NCBI RefSeq assembly: GCF_000154445.1
Contig: NZ_DS499559.1
DNA from: Intestinibacter bartlettii
Lineage (GTDB): Bacteria; Bacillota; Clostridia; Peptostreptococcales; Peptostreptococcaceae
Direction: 5' to 3' (one strand)
DNA: 64,000 bases
The first letter of the stretch is position 1. Each line of letters starts with the position of its first letter. Shown here piece after piece: positions 54,404 through 62,403 of this stretch. The translations under genes were made by a program, and so were the position numbers. Below the pieces are notes generated by a model, which saw nothing but the letters and a program-made list of their open reading frames with translations, was not told where the DNA came from and made no database searches.

Positions 54404-54822
54404 AAAATAAAAAGTATAATAAATAAGAATTATGGTAAGAATACAATATAGCAACACAATGCATATTTTTAATATGAATTACAAAAAAATAAAAATTCTC
54501 CTCCCAAAATATATTAAATATGTAATAAATCAAGTATAATAAATATTTAGGTTAAAATTCATTAAAATATAAAGGTGAACAAATACATAAATAAAAATAT
54601 TTATAGGAAAACTATAAACATTACCGTAAATAAGTAAAAATCTCTATGTAAGAACCCCAATATATGAGATAAAATATTAAAAATTAACAAATATTAAAAT
54701 TTTAACGTCTAAATAACAAGGAAGATAATATACAATTAAAGTAGGACATATAAAATAAAACATATAATGTAAAAAATACTTTTAATGAATTGAAATAAAT
54801 ACAGTAAATGGAGGAATTTTAA
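54404..54822. other. A/T-rich intergenic region upstream of rnr, nothing recognised
   Basis: These 419 bp contain no open frame with a ribosome site, no clear hairpin terminator and no recognised riboswitch. GGAGG at 54811-54815 is the rnr ribosome site. A promoter must be present for rnr, but several equally weak A/T-rich candidates exist. Confidence 0.5.
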
Positions 54823-57021
54823 ATGACACCGGAAATAAAAGAAAAGTTACTAGGTTTAATAAATGAAAAAGCATATAATCCTCTAAAGAAGGAAGAATTA
54901 GCATTAATATTTGACATACATTCATGTGAAATGCCAATGTTCAACAATTTTTTAGAAGAATTACAAGATGAGGGATATTTAATAGTATCTAAAAAAGGAA
55001 GAGTTATGGCGCCAAGTGCTATGGGATATTTTGTCGGAAAATTTATATCTCATAGAAAAGGATTTGGATTTGTAGAATCAGACGAAGAATTTACACAAGA
55101 TTTATTCATAGGTTCAGATGACATAAATGGAGCGATGAACGGCGACAGAGTTATGGCTGAAATAGTAAAGCCAGCAGAAGAAGGAAGAAGAGCCGAAGGA
55201 GCTATCGTTAAAGTATTAAAAAGAGAAAACGAAACTGTTATAGGTCTTTTCCAATTATCAAACAAAAACTTTGGATTTGTTGTACCAGATGATAAGAAAT
55301 TCACTCAAGATATCTACATTCCAAGCAGATATTTCTCTGGAGCAAAAGACAACGACAAAGTAGTTTGTAAAATCACAGTTTGGCCAACTGAAGGAAGAAA
55401 ACCAGAAGGTAAAATAACAGAAGTTATAGGTCAAAAAGGTGAACGTGGGGTAGAAATCGACTCAATAATAAGAGCACATGGACTACCAGAAGAGTTCCCA
55501 CACAAAGTATTAGAAGAAGCTGACAGAGTTATAGTTCCAATACCAGAAGAAGAAATAAAAAGAAGAATGGATTTAAGAGATTTAAAAACATTCACAATAG
55601 ATGGTGAAGATGCAAAAGACTTAGACGATGCAGTTTCAATCGAAGTATTAGAAAACGGAAACTACAAACTAGGTGTTCATATCGCCGATGTTTCTCACTA
55701 TGTTAGAGAACATTCAAAACTAGATAAAGAAGCTATAAAAAGAGCAACTTCAGTTTATCTAGTTGATAAAGTAATACCAATGCTTCCAAAACAACTTTCA
55801 AACGGAGTATGTAGTTTAAATCCATTTGAAGATAAATTAACTTTATCAGTATTTATGGAAATAAACGCTGACGGAAAAGTTATAAAATACGACATAGCAG
55901 AGTCAATCATAAACTCAAAAGCTAGAATGACTTATACAGAAGTATCTGACATATTAGAAAAAGACGATGAAAAATTAAAATCTACTTTCTCTAACTTAGT
56001 AGAAGAATTCCATAATGCTGAAGACTTAGCGAGAATTCTTATGAAAAGAAGAGAGAGAAGAGGATCAATCGACTTTGATTTCCCTGAATCAAAAATAATA
56101 TTAAATTCAGAAGGAAAAGTAGCAGATATCAAGTCATATGAAAGAAGAATATCAAACAGAATGATAGAAGAGTTCATGCTTGTGACAAATGAAACAGTAG
56201 CAGAACATTTCTTCTGGTTACAAACTCCATTCGTTTACAGAATACATGAGATTCCTGCAGCAGAAAAAATGGAGAACTTAAGCAAATTTATAGCTACATT
56301 TGGATATAGCTTAAAAGGTGACTTAGAACAAATTCATCCAAAAGAAATCCAAAGAGTTCTAAAATTAATAAAAGGAACACCAGAAGAAGAATCAATAAGT
56401 ACAATAATGCTTAGAAGTATGAGACAAGCGAGATATGCTCCACAATGTGTGGGTCACTTCGGTTTAGCGGCACAATACTACTGCCACTTTACATCACCAA
56501 TAAGAAGATACCCAGACTTACAAATACACAGAATAATAAAAGAACAACTAAACGGAAAATTAACTCCAAAGAGAAGTGAACAACTTGCAAACATAGTTGA
56601 ATATGCATCTAACCAATCTTCAGAACAAGAAAGAGAAGCTGAATTAGCAGAAAGAGATGTACACGATTACTATAAAGCTGTTTATATGGCAGACAGAATT
56701 GGTCAAGAATTCGACGGAACAATATCAAGTGTTACATCATTCGGTATGTTCGTTGAATTAGAAAACACAGTAGAAGGATTAATCAGAATGGTCGACATGA
56801 CTGACGATTATTACAACTACATCGAAAGCAGCTATTCATTAGTTGGTGAAAGAACTAAGAGAGTATTCAGAATAGGTGACCAAGTTAGAATCAAAGTTAG
56901 CAAAGTAAATGTAGACTTTAGAGAAATCGACTTTGAATTAGTTTCTGTTAAAGAAGATAACAGATTAGTAAATAAGGCTGTTGACGGTGAAGTAGAAGCT
57001 GACGAAAAAGATGGAGAATAA
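54823..57021 (+). CDS. rnr: Ribonuclease R
   Basis: This 3'-5' exoribonuclease degrades structured RNA and works with tmRNA/SmpB in trans-translation. Domain order in 732 residues: a winged helix (about 1-65), two cold-shock domains (about 70-225, 'RKGFGFVESDEEFTQDLFI'), the RNB catalytic domain (about 245-575, with 'FTIDGEDAKDLDDAVSIE' supplying the metal-binding Asp residues and 'YCHFTSPIRRYPDLQIHR') and a C-terminal S1 domain (about 625-705, 'FDGTISSVTSFGMFVELENTVEGLI'). smpB and ssrA lie downstream, the usual grouping. GGAGG precedes the start. Confidence 0.96.
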   Translation: MTPEIKEKLLGLINEKAYNPLKKEELALIFDIHSCEMPMFNNFLEELQDEGYLIVSKKGRVMAPSAMGYFVGKFISHRKGFGFVESDEEFTQDLFIGSDDINGAMNGDRVMAEIVKPAEEGRRAEGAIVKVLKRENETVIGLFQLSNKNFGFVVPDDKKFTQDIYIPSRYFSGAKDNDKVVCKITVWPTEGRKPEGKITEVIGQKGERGVEIDSIIRAHGLPEEFPHKVLEEADRVIVPIPEEEIKRRMDLRDLKTFTIDGEDAKDLDDAVSIEVLENGNYKLGVHIADVSHYVREHSKLDKEAIKRATSVYLVDKVIPMLPKQLSNGVCSLNPFEDKLTLSVFMEINADGKVIKYDIAESIINSKARMTYTEVSDILEKDDEKLKSTFSNLVEEFHNAEDLARILMKRRERRGSIDFDFPESKIILNSEGKVADIKSYERRISNRMIEEFMLVTNETVAEHFFWLQTPFVYRIHEIPAAEKMENLSKFIATFGYSLKGDLEQIHPKEIQRVLKLIKGTPEEESISTIMLRSMRQARYAPQCVGHFGLAAQYYCHFTSPIRRYPDLQIHRIIKEQLNGKLTPKRSEQLANIVEYASNQSSEQEREAELAERDVHDYYKAVYMADRIGQEFDGTISSVTSFGMFVELENTVEGLIRMVDMTDDYYNYIESSYSLVGERTKRVFRIGDQVRIKVSKVNVDFREIDFELVSVKEDNRLVNKAVDGEVEADEKDGE

Positions 57022-57073
57022 TAGATAAAATCTAACGTAATATGTATTTAAAATAGTTGATAAAAATTTATAT

Positions 57074-57120
57074 AAGGGATATTATAAAATAAATAGAGTT
57101 ATTTTGTAATATCCCTTTTT
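57074..57120 (+). terminator. Terminator after rnr
   Basis: AAGGGATATTATAAAAT pairs with ATTTTGTAATATCCCTT with one mismatch, followed by a T-run. Confidence 0.9.
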
Positions 57121-57170
57121 AATGTGTAAATTTAAAGGTAAATAAAATGCATTGAAATGGAGGAATGAAT

Positions 57171-58094
57171 ATGGTAGAACCAGAGGAATACAGTTATGAA
57201 GAATTTCCCGAATCGTCGACTGTAACAAGAGGAATGAATGTAATCGAGTTTAAAGATGATATAGCCTCAGTAGTATGTAAAAGATATGTGAATTATGTTG
57301 AAAGGGATGGCAAACAATTAAAACTGCAATTTCTGATGCCTTATTACACAGTTGAACATATGGAAAAACTGCCATGTGTTGTCTTTGTACAAGGGTCAGG
57401 TTGGATTAAACAAAAGCTGTATCTTAACATTGGAAACTTATCAAAATTAGCAGACAAAGGATATATAATAGCAATTGTCCAATACAGATCAGCAGAAGAT
57501 ACACCTTTCCCAGCACAAGTTCAAGACATTAAAACAGCTATCAGATTTTTAAGAAAAAATGCATCAGAATACAAAATCGACCCCAACAATATATTCTTGT
57601 GGGGAGATTCATCAGGCGCACACGTATCATTAATCACAGGAATTACAAGTGGTGTAACAGAATTAGACACAGACGACTACAGCGATTATTCTGACAAAGT
57701 AAACGGAATAGTCGATTTTTATGGACCAACAGACATAACAAAAATGAATGATGCACCGACAACAGCAGATTACACAGTTGCCGACAGTCCAGTCGGAATA
57801 TTGATAGGGAAATTAGATGTTACAAAACACGAAGACAAAGCACAAAAAGCAAACGTATTAAATTACATTACAATGGGTAGGGATATACCGCCAATAATAA
57901 TTTTCCACGGCAGCAAAGACAGAATTGTTCCATTCGAACAAAGCGCAATGTTGCACGAAAAATTATTGGCAGAACACAAGGAGAGTACAATTTATAAAAT
58001 TATGGGACAAGACCACTGTGGCCCAGGATTTTGGCAAGATGAGGTTATCGATTTAATCGACGACTTTTTCGAAAAACATATGAAAAGAATATAG
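57171..58094 (+). CDS. Alpha/beta hydrolase, acetyl-esterase type
   Basis: The 307-residue hydrolase has the nucleophile motif G-D-S-S-G in 'FLWGDSSGAHVSL', an acid in 'GSKDRIVPF' and a histidine in 'GQDHCGPGFW'. The oxyanion region reads 'VVFVQGSGW', a variant of the usual HGGG. The pattern fits the bacterial carboxylesterase/acetyl-esterase (BD-FAE-like) group. No signal peptide is seen. It stands alone between rnr and smpB, an unusual insertion in that grouping. TGGAGGA at 57158-57164 is spaced for 57171 rather than for the ATG two codons earlier. Confidence 0.85.
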   Translation: MVEPEEYSYEEFPESSTVTRGMNVIEFKDDIASVVCKRYVNYVERDGKQLKLQFLMPYYTVEHMEKLPCVVFVQGSGWIKQKLYLNIGNLSKLADKGYIIAIVQYRSAEDTPFPAQVQDIKTAIRFLRKNASEYKIDPNNIFLWGDSSGAHVSLITGITSGVTELDTDDYSDYSDKVNGIVDFYGPTDITKMNDAPTTADYTVADSPVGILIGKLDVTKHEDKAQKANVLNYITMGRDIPPIIIFHGSKDRIVPFEQSAMLHEKLLAEHKESTIYKIMGQDHCGPGFWQDEVIDLIDDFFEKHMKRI

Positions 58095-58172
58095 TGGTGA
58101 ACATAGGTATATATTTGGATGGATTATTGAAATTTTCTAAGGGATAGTTCATCCTTTTCTTTTGCTGAGAAC

Positions 58173-58201
58173 TTGACGAAATTGGTAAACTATGATAAAT
58201 T
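58173..58201 (+). promoter_or_regulatory. Possible smpB promoter
   Basis: TTGACG (58173-58178), a 17-bp spacer and TAAATT (58196-58201) lie 40 bp upstream of smpB. Confidence 0.5.
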
Positions 58202-58240
58202 ATAAATCAGTCTAAAATAAGTAATAAAGAAGGTGAAAGT

Positions 58241-58699
58241 ATGGCAGGAACTAAAAATTTAGCGACAAACAAAAAAGCAAGACACGAATACTTTATAGAA
58301 GAAACATACGAATGTGGAATCGAATTAAAAGGAACAGAAGTTAAATCACTTAGAATGGGTAGAGTAAACCTTAAAGACGGATTTGCATCTGTGGATAACT
58401 CTGAAGTTTTCCTAAAACAAGTTCATATAAGCCCATACGAACAAGGAAACTCTTTCTACAAATTGGACCCAATGAGACCAAGAAAGCTCCTTCTTCATAA
58501 ATCTGAAATCAGAAAATTAATAGGGGCAACAACAATAAAAGGTTACTCATTAATTCCACTTAACATGTACCTTAAAAACGGTAAAGTTAAAGTAGAATTA
58601 GCACTAGCAAAAGGTAAAAAACTTTATGACAAACGTCAAGACATGGCGAAAAAAGATGCACAAAGACGTATCGAAAGAGAAATGTCTGGAAGATACTAA
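58241..58699 (+). CDS. smpB: SsrA-binding protein SmpB
   Basis: SmpB binds tmRNA and brings it to stalled ribosomes. The 152-residue beta-barrel protein has 'LATNKKARHEYFIEETYECGIELKGTEVKSLR', 'NLKDGFASV', 'HISPYEQGN' and the basic C-terminal tail 'KKLYDKRQDMAKKDAQRRIERE', which mimics a codon-anticodon stem. The ssrA gene lies 147 bp downstream, so RNA and protein partner are adjacent. GAAGGTGA precedes the start. Confidence 0.97.
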   Translation: MAGTKNLATNKKARHEYFIEETYECGIELKGTEVKSLRMGRVNLKDGFASVDNSEVFLKQVHISPYEQGNSFYKLDPMRPRKLLLHKSEIRKLIGATTIKGYSLIPLNMYLKNGKVKVELALAKGKKLYDKRQDMAKKDAQRRIEREMSGRY

Positions 58700-58727
58700 G
58701 TTTGTGCAACAAATGAAAAATATTTCA

Positions 58728-58756
58728 TTGATTTTTTAATCAAAAAGTATTATATT
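58728..58756 (+). promoter_or_regulatory. ssrA promoter
   Basis: TTGATT (58728-58733), a 17-bp spacer and TATATT (58751-58756). Transcription would start near 58763 and leave about 84 nt to be removed by RNase P at the tmRNA 5' end. Confidence 0.6.
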
Positions 58757-58846
58757 ATTAATACAATAATATTTTAAATATACAACTTAATATGGTGGAA
58801 CAATAAATAACAGTTTGCAAAAGTCTCAAAGACTCTAAACATCCAT

Positions 58847-59201
58847 GGGGGTGTAAAGGTTTCGACGTGGGTTTGGAACTTGAGGCTGCGTGTCGTGTTA
58901 CTCCTCTAGATCACGTAAAACCTGGGGAATTAAAATAAACGCAAACGAAAATTACGCTTTAGCAGCTTAATAATTGCTGCTTGTCCCTCTTAGCCCTCCT
59001 GCCGGTTAAGACTGGACATCATTTATGCAGGGAACTACTTCTTGGGCGCCTCGACCTGAAGTGGACTAATTGAGGCTGGCTGATGATGTAGTCTGCCACT
59101 GGACGACATCAAAGGCGAGATACTAATACAGATGGCTACACACGTAGATGCAGCGAGGAATGGGCTTGCGGACAGGGGTTCGACTCCCCTCATCTCCACC
59201 A
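58847..59201 (+). ncRNA. ssrA: Transfer-messenger RNA (tmRNA)
   Basis: tmRNA rescues stalled ribosomes and tags the unfinished protein for proteolysis. The 5' end GGGGGTG pairs with CATCTCC just before the 3' ACCA (59198-59201), forming the tRNA-like acceptor stem. The T-arm GGTTCGACTCC is intact, and the conserved 5' GTAAAGGTTTCGACG follows the acceptor. The tag reading frame starts at 58941 and encodes A-N-E-N-Y-A-L-A-A then TAA (58968-58970). The stop is repeated at once by TAA. The 3' end is the left copy of an attachment-site repeat. Confidence 0.97.
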
Positions 59202-59215
59202 GTAGATTATGACGA
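59182..59215 (+). repeat. Left attachment-site-like repeat (attL), inside the ssrA 3' end
   Basis: The 34-bp segment covering the tmRNA T-arm 3' side, acceptor and CCA, plus 14 bp beyond, is repeated at 63316-63349 with 31 of 34 bases identical (differences at the 3rd, 15th and 27th positions). Integrases of phages and islands often target this part of ssrA and recreate it at one end. Confidence 0.85.
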
Positions 59216-59255
59216 CAAAAAGGTATTGACATATAGATTATGTTGATACCTTTTT
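59216..59255 (+). terminator. Terminator after ssrA
   Basis: AAAAAGGTAT and ATACCTTTTT form a 10-bp stem; the interior ATAGATTATG adds little. A run of T follows. Confidence 0.8.
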
Positions 59256-59298
59256 TTGTATGAAATTTTAAGGAATAATATTGAAGGGGGATATATTT

Positions 59299-59460
59299 AT
59301 GCATTTAAATTTTACAATAAACAAAGAAATATTAGATTCCGTGGACTATACTACCAAAAAGAAAGAAAAATTAAAGGAATATAATGATATTAATGTATTA
59401 AATTCTTATGAGTTTATGAATGATCTTTTTCAAGTTGTTTTAAAGAAAAAGGGCGATTAG
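59299..59460 (+). CDS. Small hypothetical island protein (53 aa)
   Basis: Not recognised. A Lys-rich, likely helical protein with 'TTKKKEKLKEYNDINVL' in the middle and ending Lys-Lys-Lys-Gly-Asp. GAAGGGGGA lies 7 nt before the ATG, a good ribosome site. The next gene begins 6 bp after its stop, so the two are probably co-translated. First gene of the ssrA island. Confidence 0.6.
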   Translation: MHLNFTINKEILDSVDYTTKKKEKLKEYNDINVLNSYEFMNDLFQVVLKKKGD

Positions 59461-59466
59461 GTTAAT

Positions 59467-59754
59467 ATGGAATATGATGAAACTTCAGGTAAGGGTAATG
59501 CAACTATTAATTTAACATTACTTGATGGACAAGAAATGGATTCAAAACAATTAAATAGTATATTAGCAACTATTGATGAAAAAATTAAGGAATATGAATT
59601 TAATAGCATAGATGAGGACTCTAAAAATGATATAGATAACATTGATTTTGAAGATGATGGAATTTTTATATTTTTTTTTAAAAATGATAATGAGGATACT
59701 GAAGTAATTAATTTTTTAGATATAGAAAATAAATTTACAAAGAAGGGGGATTAA
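59467..59754 (+). CDS. Hypothetical acidic island protein (95 aa)
   Basis: Not recognised. The N-terminal half looks like a small beta/alpha fold ('GNATINLTLLDGQEMDSKQLNSILATIDEKIKEY'). The rest is strongly acidic ('IDEDSKNDIDNIDFEDD') followed by a hydrophobic 'GIFIFFFK' strand. It ends Lys-Lys-Gly-Asp like the previous gene. Its last codons contain five G residues that may be the ribosome site of the next frame or the site of a frameshift joining the two. Confidence 0.55.
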   Translation: MEYDETSGKGNATINLTLLDGQEMDSKQLNSILATIDEKIKEYEFNSIDEDSKNDIDNIDFEDDGIFIFFFKNDNEDTEVINFLDIENKFTKKGD

Positions 59755-60100
59755 CTTTAATAGGGTATCATTAAAATCAAAACAAGACGAAAATGGAGTT
59801 GGAAATACAGTAGTAAAACTTTTATATTTTTTAGCTAATACAATTGCATCCGGAATTTTATGGGATAAGATAAAGGAAATTTTTGATGGAAAGATAAAGT
59901 TTGGGGGATTAGATAGTACATATTTTAGAAAATTAAGAAAAGATATAGCAGAGTTAACAGGAATAGACGAAAAGTCATTGGTAGTAAAAGAATTTCATAC
60001 TAGTGGTGAAAATATGGAATTTATTTTTGAAAGCAATAACGTAACTATTAATGTTAAAACAAATGAAAATTATAAAGTTATAGATCATGAAGTTAATTAA
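59750..60100 (+). pseudogene. Open frame of about 115 codons lacking a usual start codon
   Basis: The frame is open from 59726 to the TAA at 60098-60100, but no ATG, GTG or TTG occurs until about two thirds of the way in. From 59762 it reads as coding: 'RVSLKSKQDENGVGNTVVKLLYFLANTIASGILWDKIKEIFDG' with a possible membrane helix, then 'YFRKLRKDIAELTGIDEKSLVVKEF' and a beta-rich end. Explanations are a rare start such as ATT after the GGGGG ribosome site, a mutated start codon, or a one-base change in the five-G run, whose removal would fuse it to the 95-aa gene upstream. Confidence 0.5.
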
Positions 60101-60158
60101 AATAGTTAAATAAAATATGTTTTAAAAATACTAATATAAATTTTAAGGGGAAAATATC

Positions 60159-60782
60159 ATGGCATTAGTTGATGAACGAGATATAGAAAATAGAATAGAG
60201 GAACTAGAACGCGAAATACAACAAGAAAGAATAGAAAATAAAAGAAGTAATAGAGTTAGTAGAATTACAACTATAATTTCGGCAATATTTACATTAATAG
60301 TAAATACACCAACTTTAGTTGGTTTATATCATCAATATTTAGTATTTCCGACAGAGAGGGATTTTGAAGTATTTATGAACGATTATGGAAAAGCATATTC
60401 AGAAGTGGTAAATAATTATATTCAAGGAGATAATGATTTTTCTAAATTGGACAAATATATAGTAAATAATGATAGTGGAAATGAGTTTAAAAAGAAAATT
60501 ATAAGTAATATAGAAAATCATATAGAAAAAAGTGATTTTAAAAAGGATACAATTTATGAATATAACTTTAATTATAGAGATTATAAATCATTTGAAGAAA
60601 CAAAATGTGGTGATTTTATTTTAATATCAGGAGTAGATGAAATTTATAAAAATAAATCAGATGGTAAAATAAAAAACTACAAGCCTAATGGAGATGGAAT
60701 AAGGTTTTATAAAATTTCTATAGATAAGAGTACTAAAAAGATTGCTATAGAAAATAGAGTCAATGATATAGGAGAAGGTTAG
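60159..60782 (+). CDS. Membrane-anchored hypothetical protein with N-terminal coiled coil
   Basis: Not recognised. Residues 5-32 are a charged coiled coil ('DIENRIEELEREIQQERIENK'). A single membrane segment spans about 36-57 ('ITTIISAIFTLIVNTPTLVGLY'), and the remaining 150 residues form a soluble domain rich in Asp, Lys, Asn and Tyr ending 'ENRVNDIGEG'. One cysteine is present. AGGGGAA lies before the ATG. It sits between the small island genes and the nuclease operon; membrane attachment would suit an effector or sensor, but function is unknown. Confidence 0.65.
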   Translation: MALVDERDIENRIEELEREIQQERIENKRSNRVSRITTIISAIFTLIVNTPTLVGLYHQYLVFPTERDFEVFMNDYGKAYSEVVNNYIQGDNDFSKLDKYIVNNDSGNEFKKKIISNIENHIEKSDFKKDTIYEYNFNYRDYKSFEETKCGDFILISGVDEIYKNKSDGKIKNYKPNGDGIRFYKISIDKSTKKIAIENRVNDIGEG

Positions 60783-60834
60783 GAAGAATAGTATAAGTTA
60801 TATAAAGTAATAATTATAAAATTTAATTAAGTAC

Positions 60835-60877
60835 TGTTGCAAAATTAAAATTGTGATAGCCCATTAATTTTTAGTAA
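60835..60877. repeat. Possible solo terminal repeat, similar to 4019-4075
   Basis: TGTTGCAAAAT, GTGATA-x-CCC and TTAATTTTTA-x-TAA occur in the same order as at 4019-4075 but closer together. GTACTGTTGCAAAAT also resembles the ends of IS6-family insertion sequences from memory. No transposase is near. It may be a scar of an element or a shared terminator fragment. Confidence 0.3.
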
Positions 60878-60958
60878 GAAATATAGTTATTAAAAAAGCA
60901 TATTTATACACAAAGATTATATCTATTAAAATTAATATTAAAATATAACTAATTGTAA

Positions 60959-60987
60959 TTTACTGTAAAAAAAAGGTATGTTATTAT
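60959..60987 (+). promoter_or_regulatory. Promoter of the three-gene nuclease operon
   Basis: TTTACT (60959-60964), a 17-bp spacer and TATTAT (60982-60987), 35 bp before the first start codon. GAGGAG before 61023 is the ribosome site. Confidence 0.6.
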
Positions 60988-61022
60988 ATATCATATAATA
61001 GCTGTTAAGAGGAGTAAGTATT

Positions 61023-62054
61023 ATGAATTTGAATGAAATTATGAGGGATACTATATATGAAACACAATATATAACAAAGGGAAGATTAAAAAAATTTCTT
61101 AAAGATTATGATTATTTGAATCAAGAAGATAGTATAGAGGATACGGATATATATAGCCGTGCATCAGAACTTATTACTGACAACAGTCAACAAATAGTAC
61201 AGCGATTACAAGAATATGAGTATGATAAAAATTATAAGTATTTTTCATTATATAAGATAAATTGTAGTGATATTGAAGATAAAATATTAATGATATCGGA
61301 AAAGATAAATCATGAAGAAATAGATATTATAAGTGAAGATATAGAAAGACCAACTATTAAAGAATATTCAGAAGATATAGATTTTAAGTTTTGTTTAAAA
61401 TTAGGAGACTTTGATGAAAATAGAATTATTAAATATCCAATAATAGCTACGATATTTAAAGATATAGGTTTAGTGTCTATAAAGTTTTGCTCTGTTTCAG
61501 AGGAGTATTATAAAGATCAATTTTATATAGATATAAATAATAAAGTAAAGGATTGGCTGAATACTAATTTAGAATTGAATTTAGAAGTATTTGATTCTAT
61601 GACAGTATTTAAATCTTTATACAATAATATAAGATCTAATTCAAATGAATATGCTAATGAAAGTATACATAGTATATTAATGGATGATGAAATGAATGGT
61701 CGTAGTTATTTTAGAGCTTCAGATAAAGAAATGTTACCATTTTTAGATGAATTACTAAATTTAGTTGAGAAATTTGAAAGCCAAGAGGATAAAAAGAAAG
61801 TTCTAGAATATATAAAAAGATATGAAAGTGAAGCAATTATAAGAAGTATGGGTATAACGTGGAAAAATATATTTTCAAATTCAAGTGGGAGAAAAGGAAG
61901 CATAACTGTATGTATAAGTAGAGTTTATAGTGTCAATAATCCAAATAATAGACTTCAATATGAATTTTTACTGCATCATATATATCAAGGTAGTGGAGTA
62001 AATAGGGAGAGGGTTAATTATGTTATCAGATACATTTCAAACTATATTAGTTAA
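61023..62054 (+). CDS. Unknown 343-aa protein, first gene of the island nuclease operon
   Basis: Not recognised. A soluble acidic protein without membrane segments. The N-terminal 100 residues are mainly helical ('DIYSRASELITDNSQQIVQRLQEYEYD'), the middle (about 120-200) mixes strands and helices ('FKFCLKLGDFDENRIIKYPIIATIFKDIG', 'GLVSIKFCSV'), and the C-terminus (about 270-343) has 'RYESEAIIRSMGITWKNIFSNSSGRKGSITVCISRV' and 'LLHHIYQGSGVNRERVNYVIRYI'. The downstream gene starts 35 bp before this one ends, pointing to coupled translation and a joint function. It could be the sensor or targeting subunit of a nuclease system; that is inference. Confidence 0.7.
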   Translation: MNLNEIMRDTIYETQYITKGRLKKFLKDYDYLNQEDSIEDTDIYSRASELITDNSQQIVQRLQEYEYDKNYKYFSLYKINCSDIEDKILMISEKINHEEIDIISEDIERPTIKEYSEDIDFKFCLKLGDFDENRIIKYPIIATIFKDIGLVSIKFCSVSEEYYKDQFYIDINNKVKDWLNTNLELNLEVFDSMTVFKSLYNNIRSNSNEYANESIHSILMDDEMNGRSYFRASDKEMLPFLDELLNLVEKFESQEDKKKVLEYIKRYESEAIIRSMGITWKNIFSNSSGRKGSITVCISRVYSVNNPNNRLQYEFLLHHIYQGSGVNRERVNYVIRYISNYIS

Positions 62055-62403
62055 AATAGAAAAGAAAACTGAAATTGATAGCAACAAGTTAAAAAACATT
62101 TTAGAATATATACAAAATAAACCGATATATTCTTATGTTTATCCTGAAGTTATAGAGGAAAAACTCAACATACCAATATCAGAATGTATGAAAATATTTG
62201 TATATTTAGAACATTTTAATGTATTAAAGCAAGTATATAAATTATATTGTCCAAGATGTAAAGATGTTAGTAGTAAAATATATGAAAATATAAATGAGTT
62301 AGAGGAAGAAAATGAATGTGAATTTTGTGGCGAGGAGTTATTCGAAGAAGATAATCCATATAAATACGTTATAATATATTTTAGGGTGATAAAAAATGGA
62401 TAA
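62020..62403 (+). CDS. Winged-helix and zinc-ribbon protein, middle gene of the island nuclease operon
   Basis: In 127 residues the first 75 read as a winged helix ('LKNILEYIQNKPIYSYVYPEVIEEKLNIPISECMKIFVYLEHFNVLKQV'). The second part is a zinc ribbon with C77-P-R-C80 and C100-E-F-C103. Such small proteins often bind DNA or link subunits. GAGAGGG lies 6 nt before the ATG within the end of the preceding gene (35-bp overlap), and its own end overlaps the nuclease gene by 8 bp. Confidence 0.75.
   Translation: MLSDTFQTILVKIEKKTEIDSNKLKNILEYIQNKPIYSYVYPEVIEEKLNIPISECMKIFVYLEHFNVLKQVYKLYCPRCKDVSSKIYENINELEEENECEFCGEELFEEDNPYKYVIIYFRVIKNG

Noticed and set aside
59035..59304. An 89-codon minus-strand frame across the end of ssrA
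   Set aside because: It is antisense to tmRNA and its sequence follows from the structured RNA; it is a familiar annotation artefact at ssrA.
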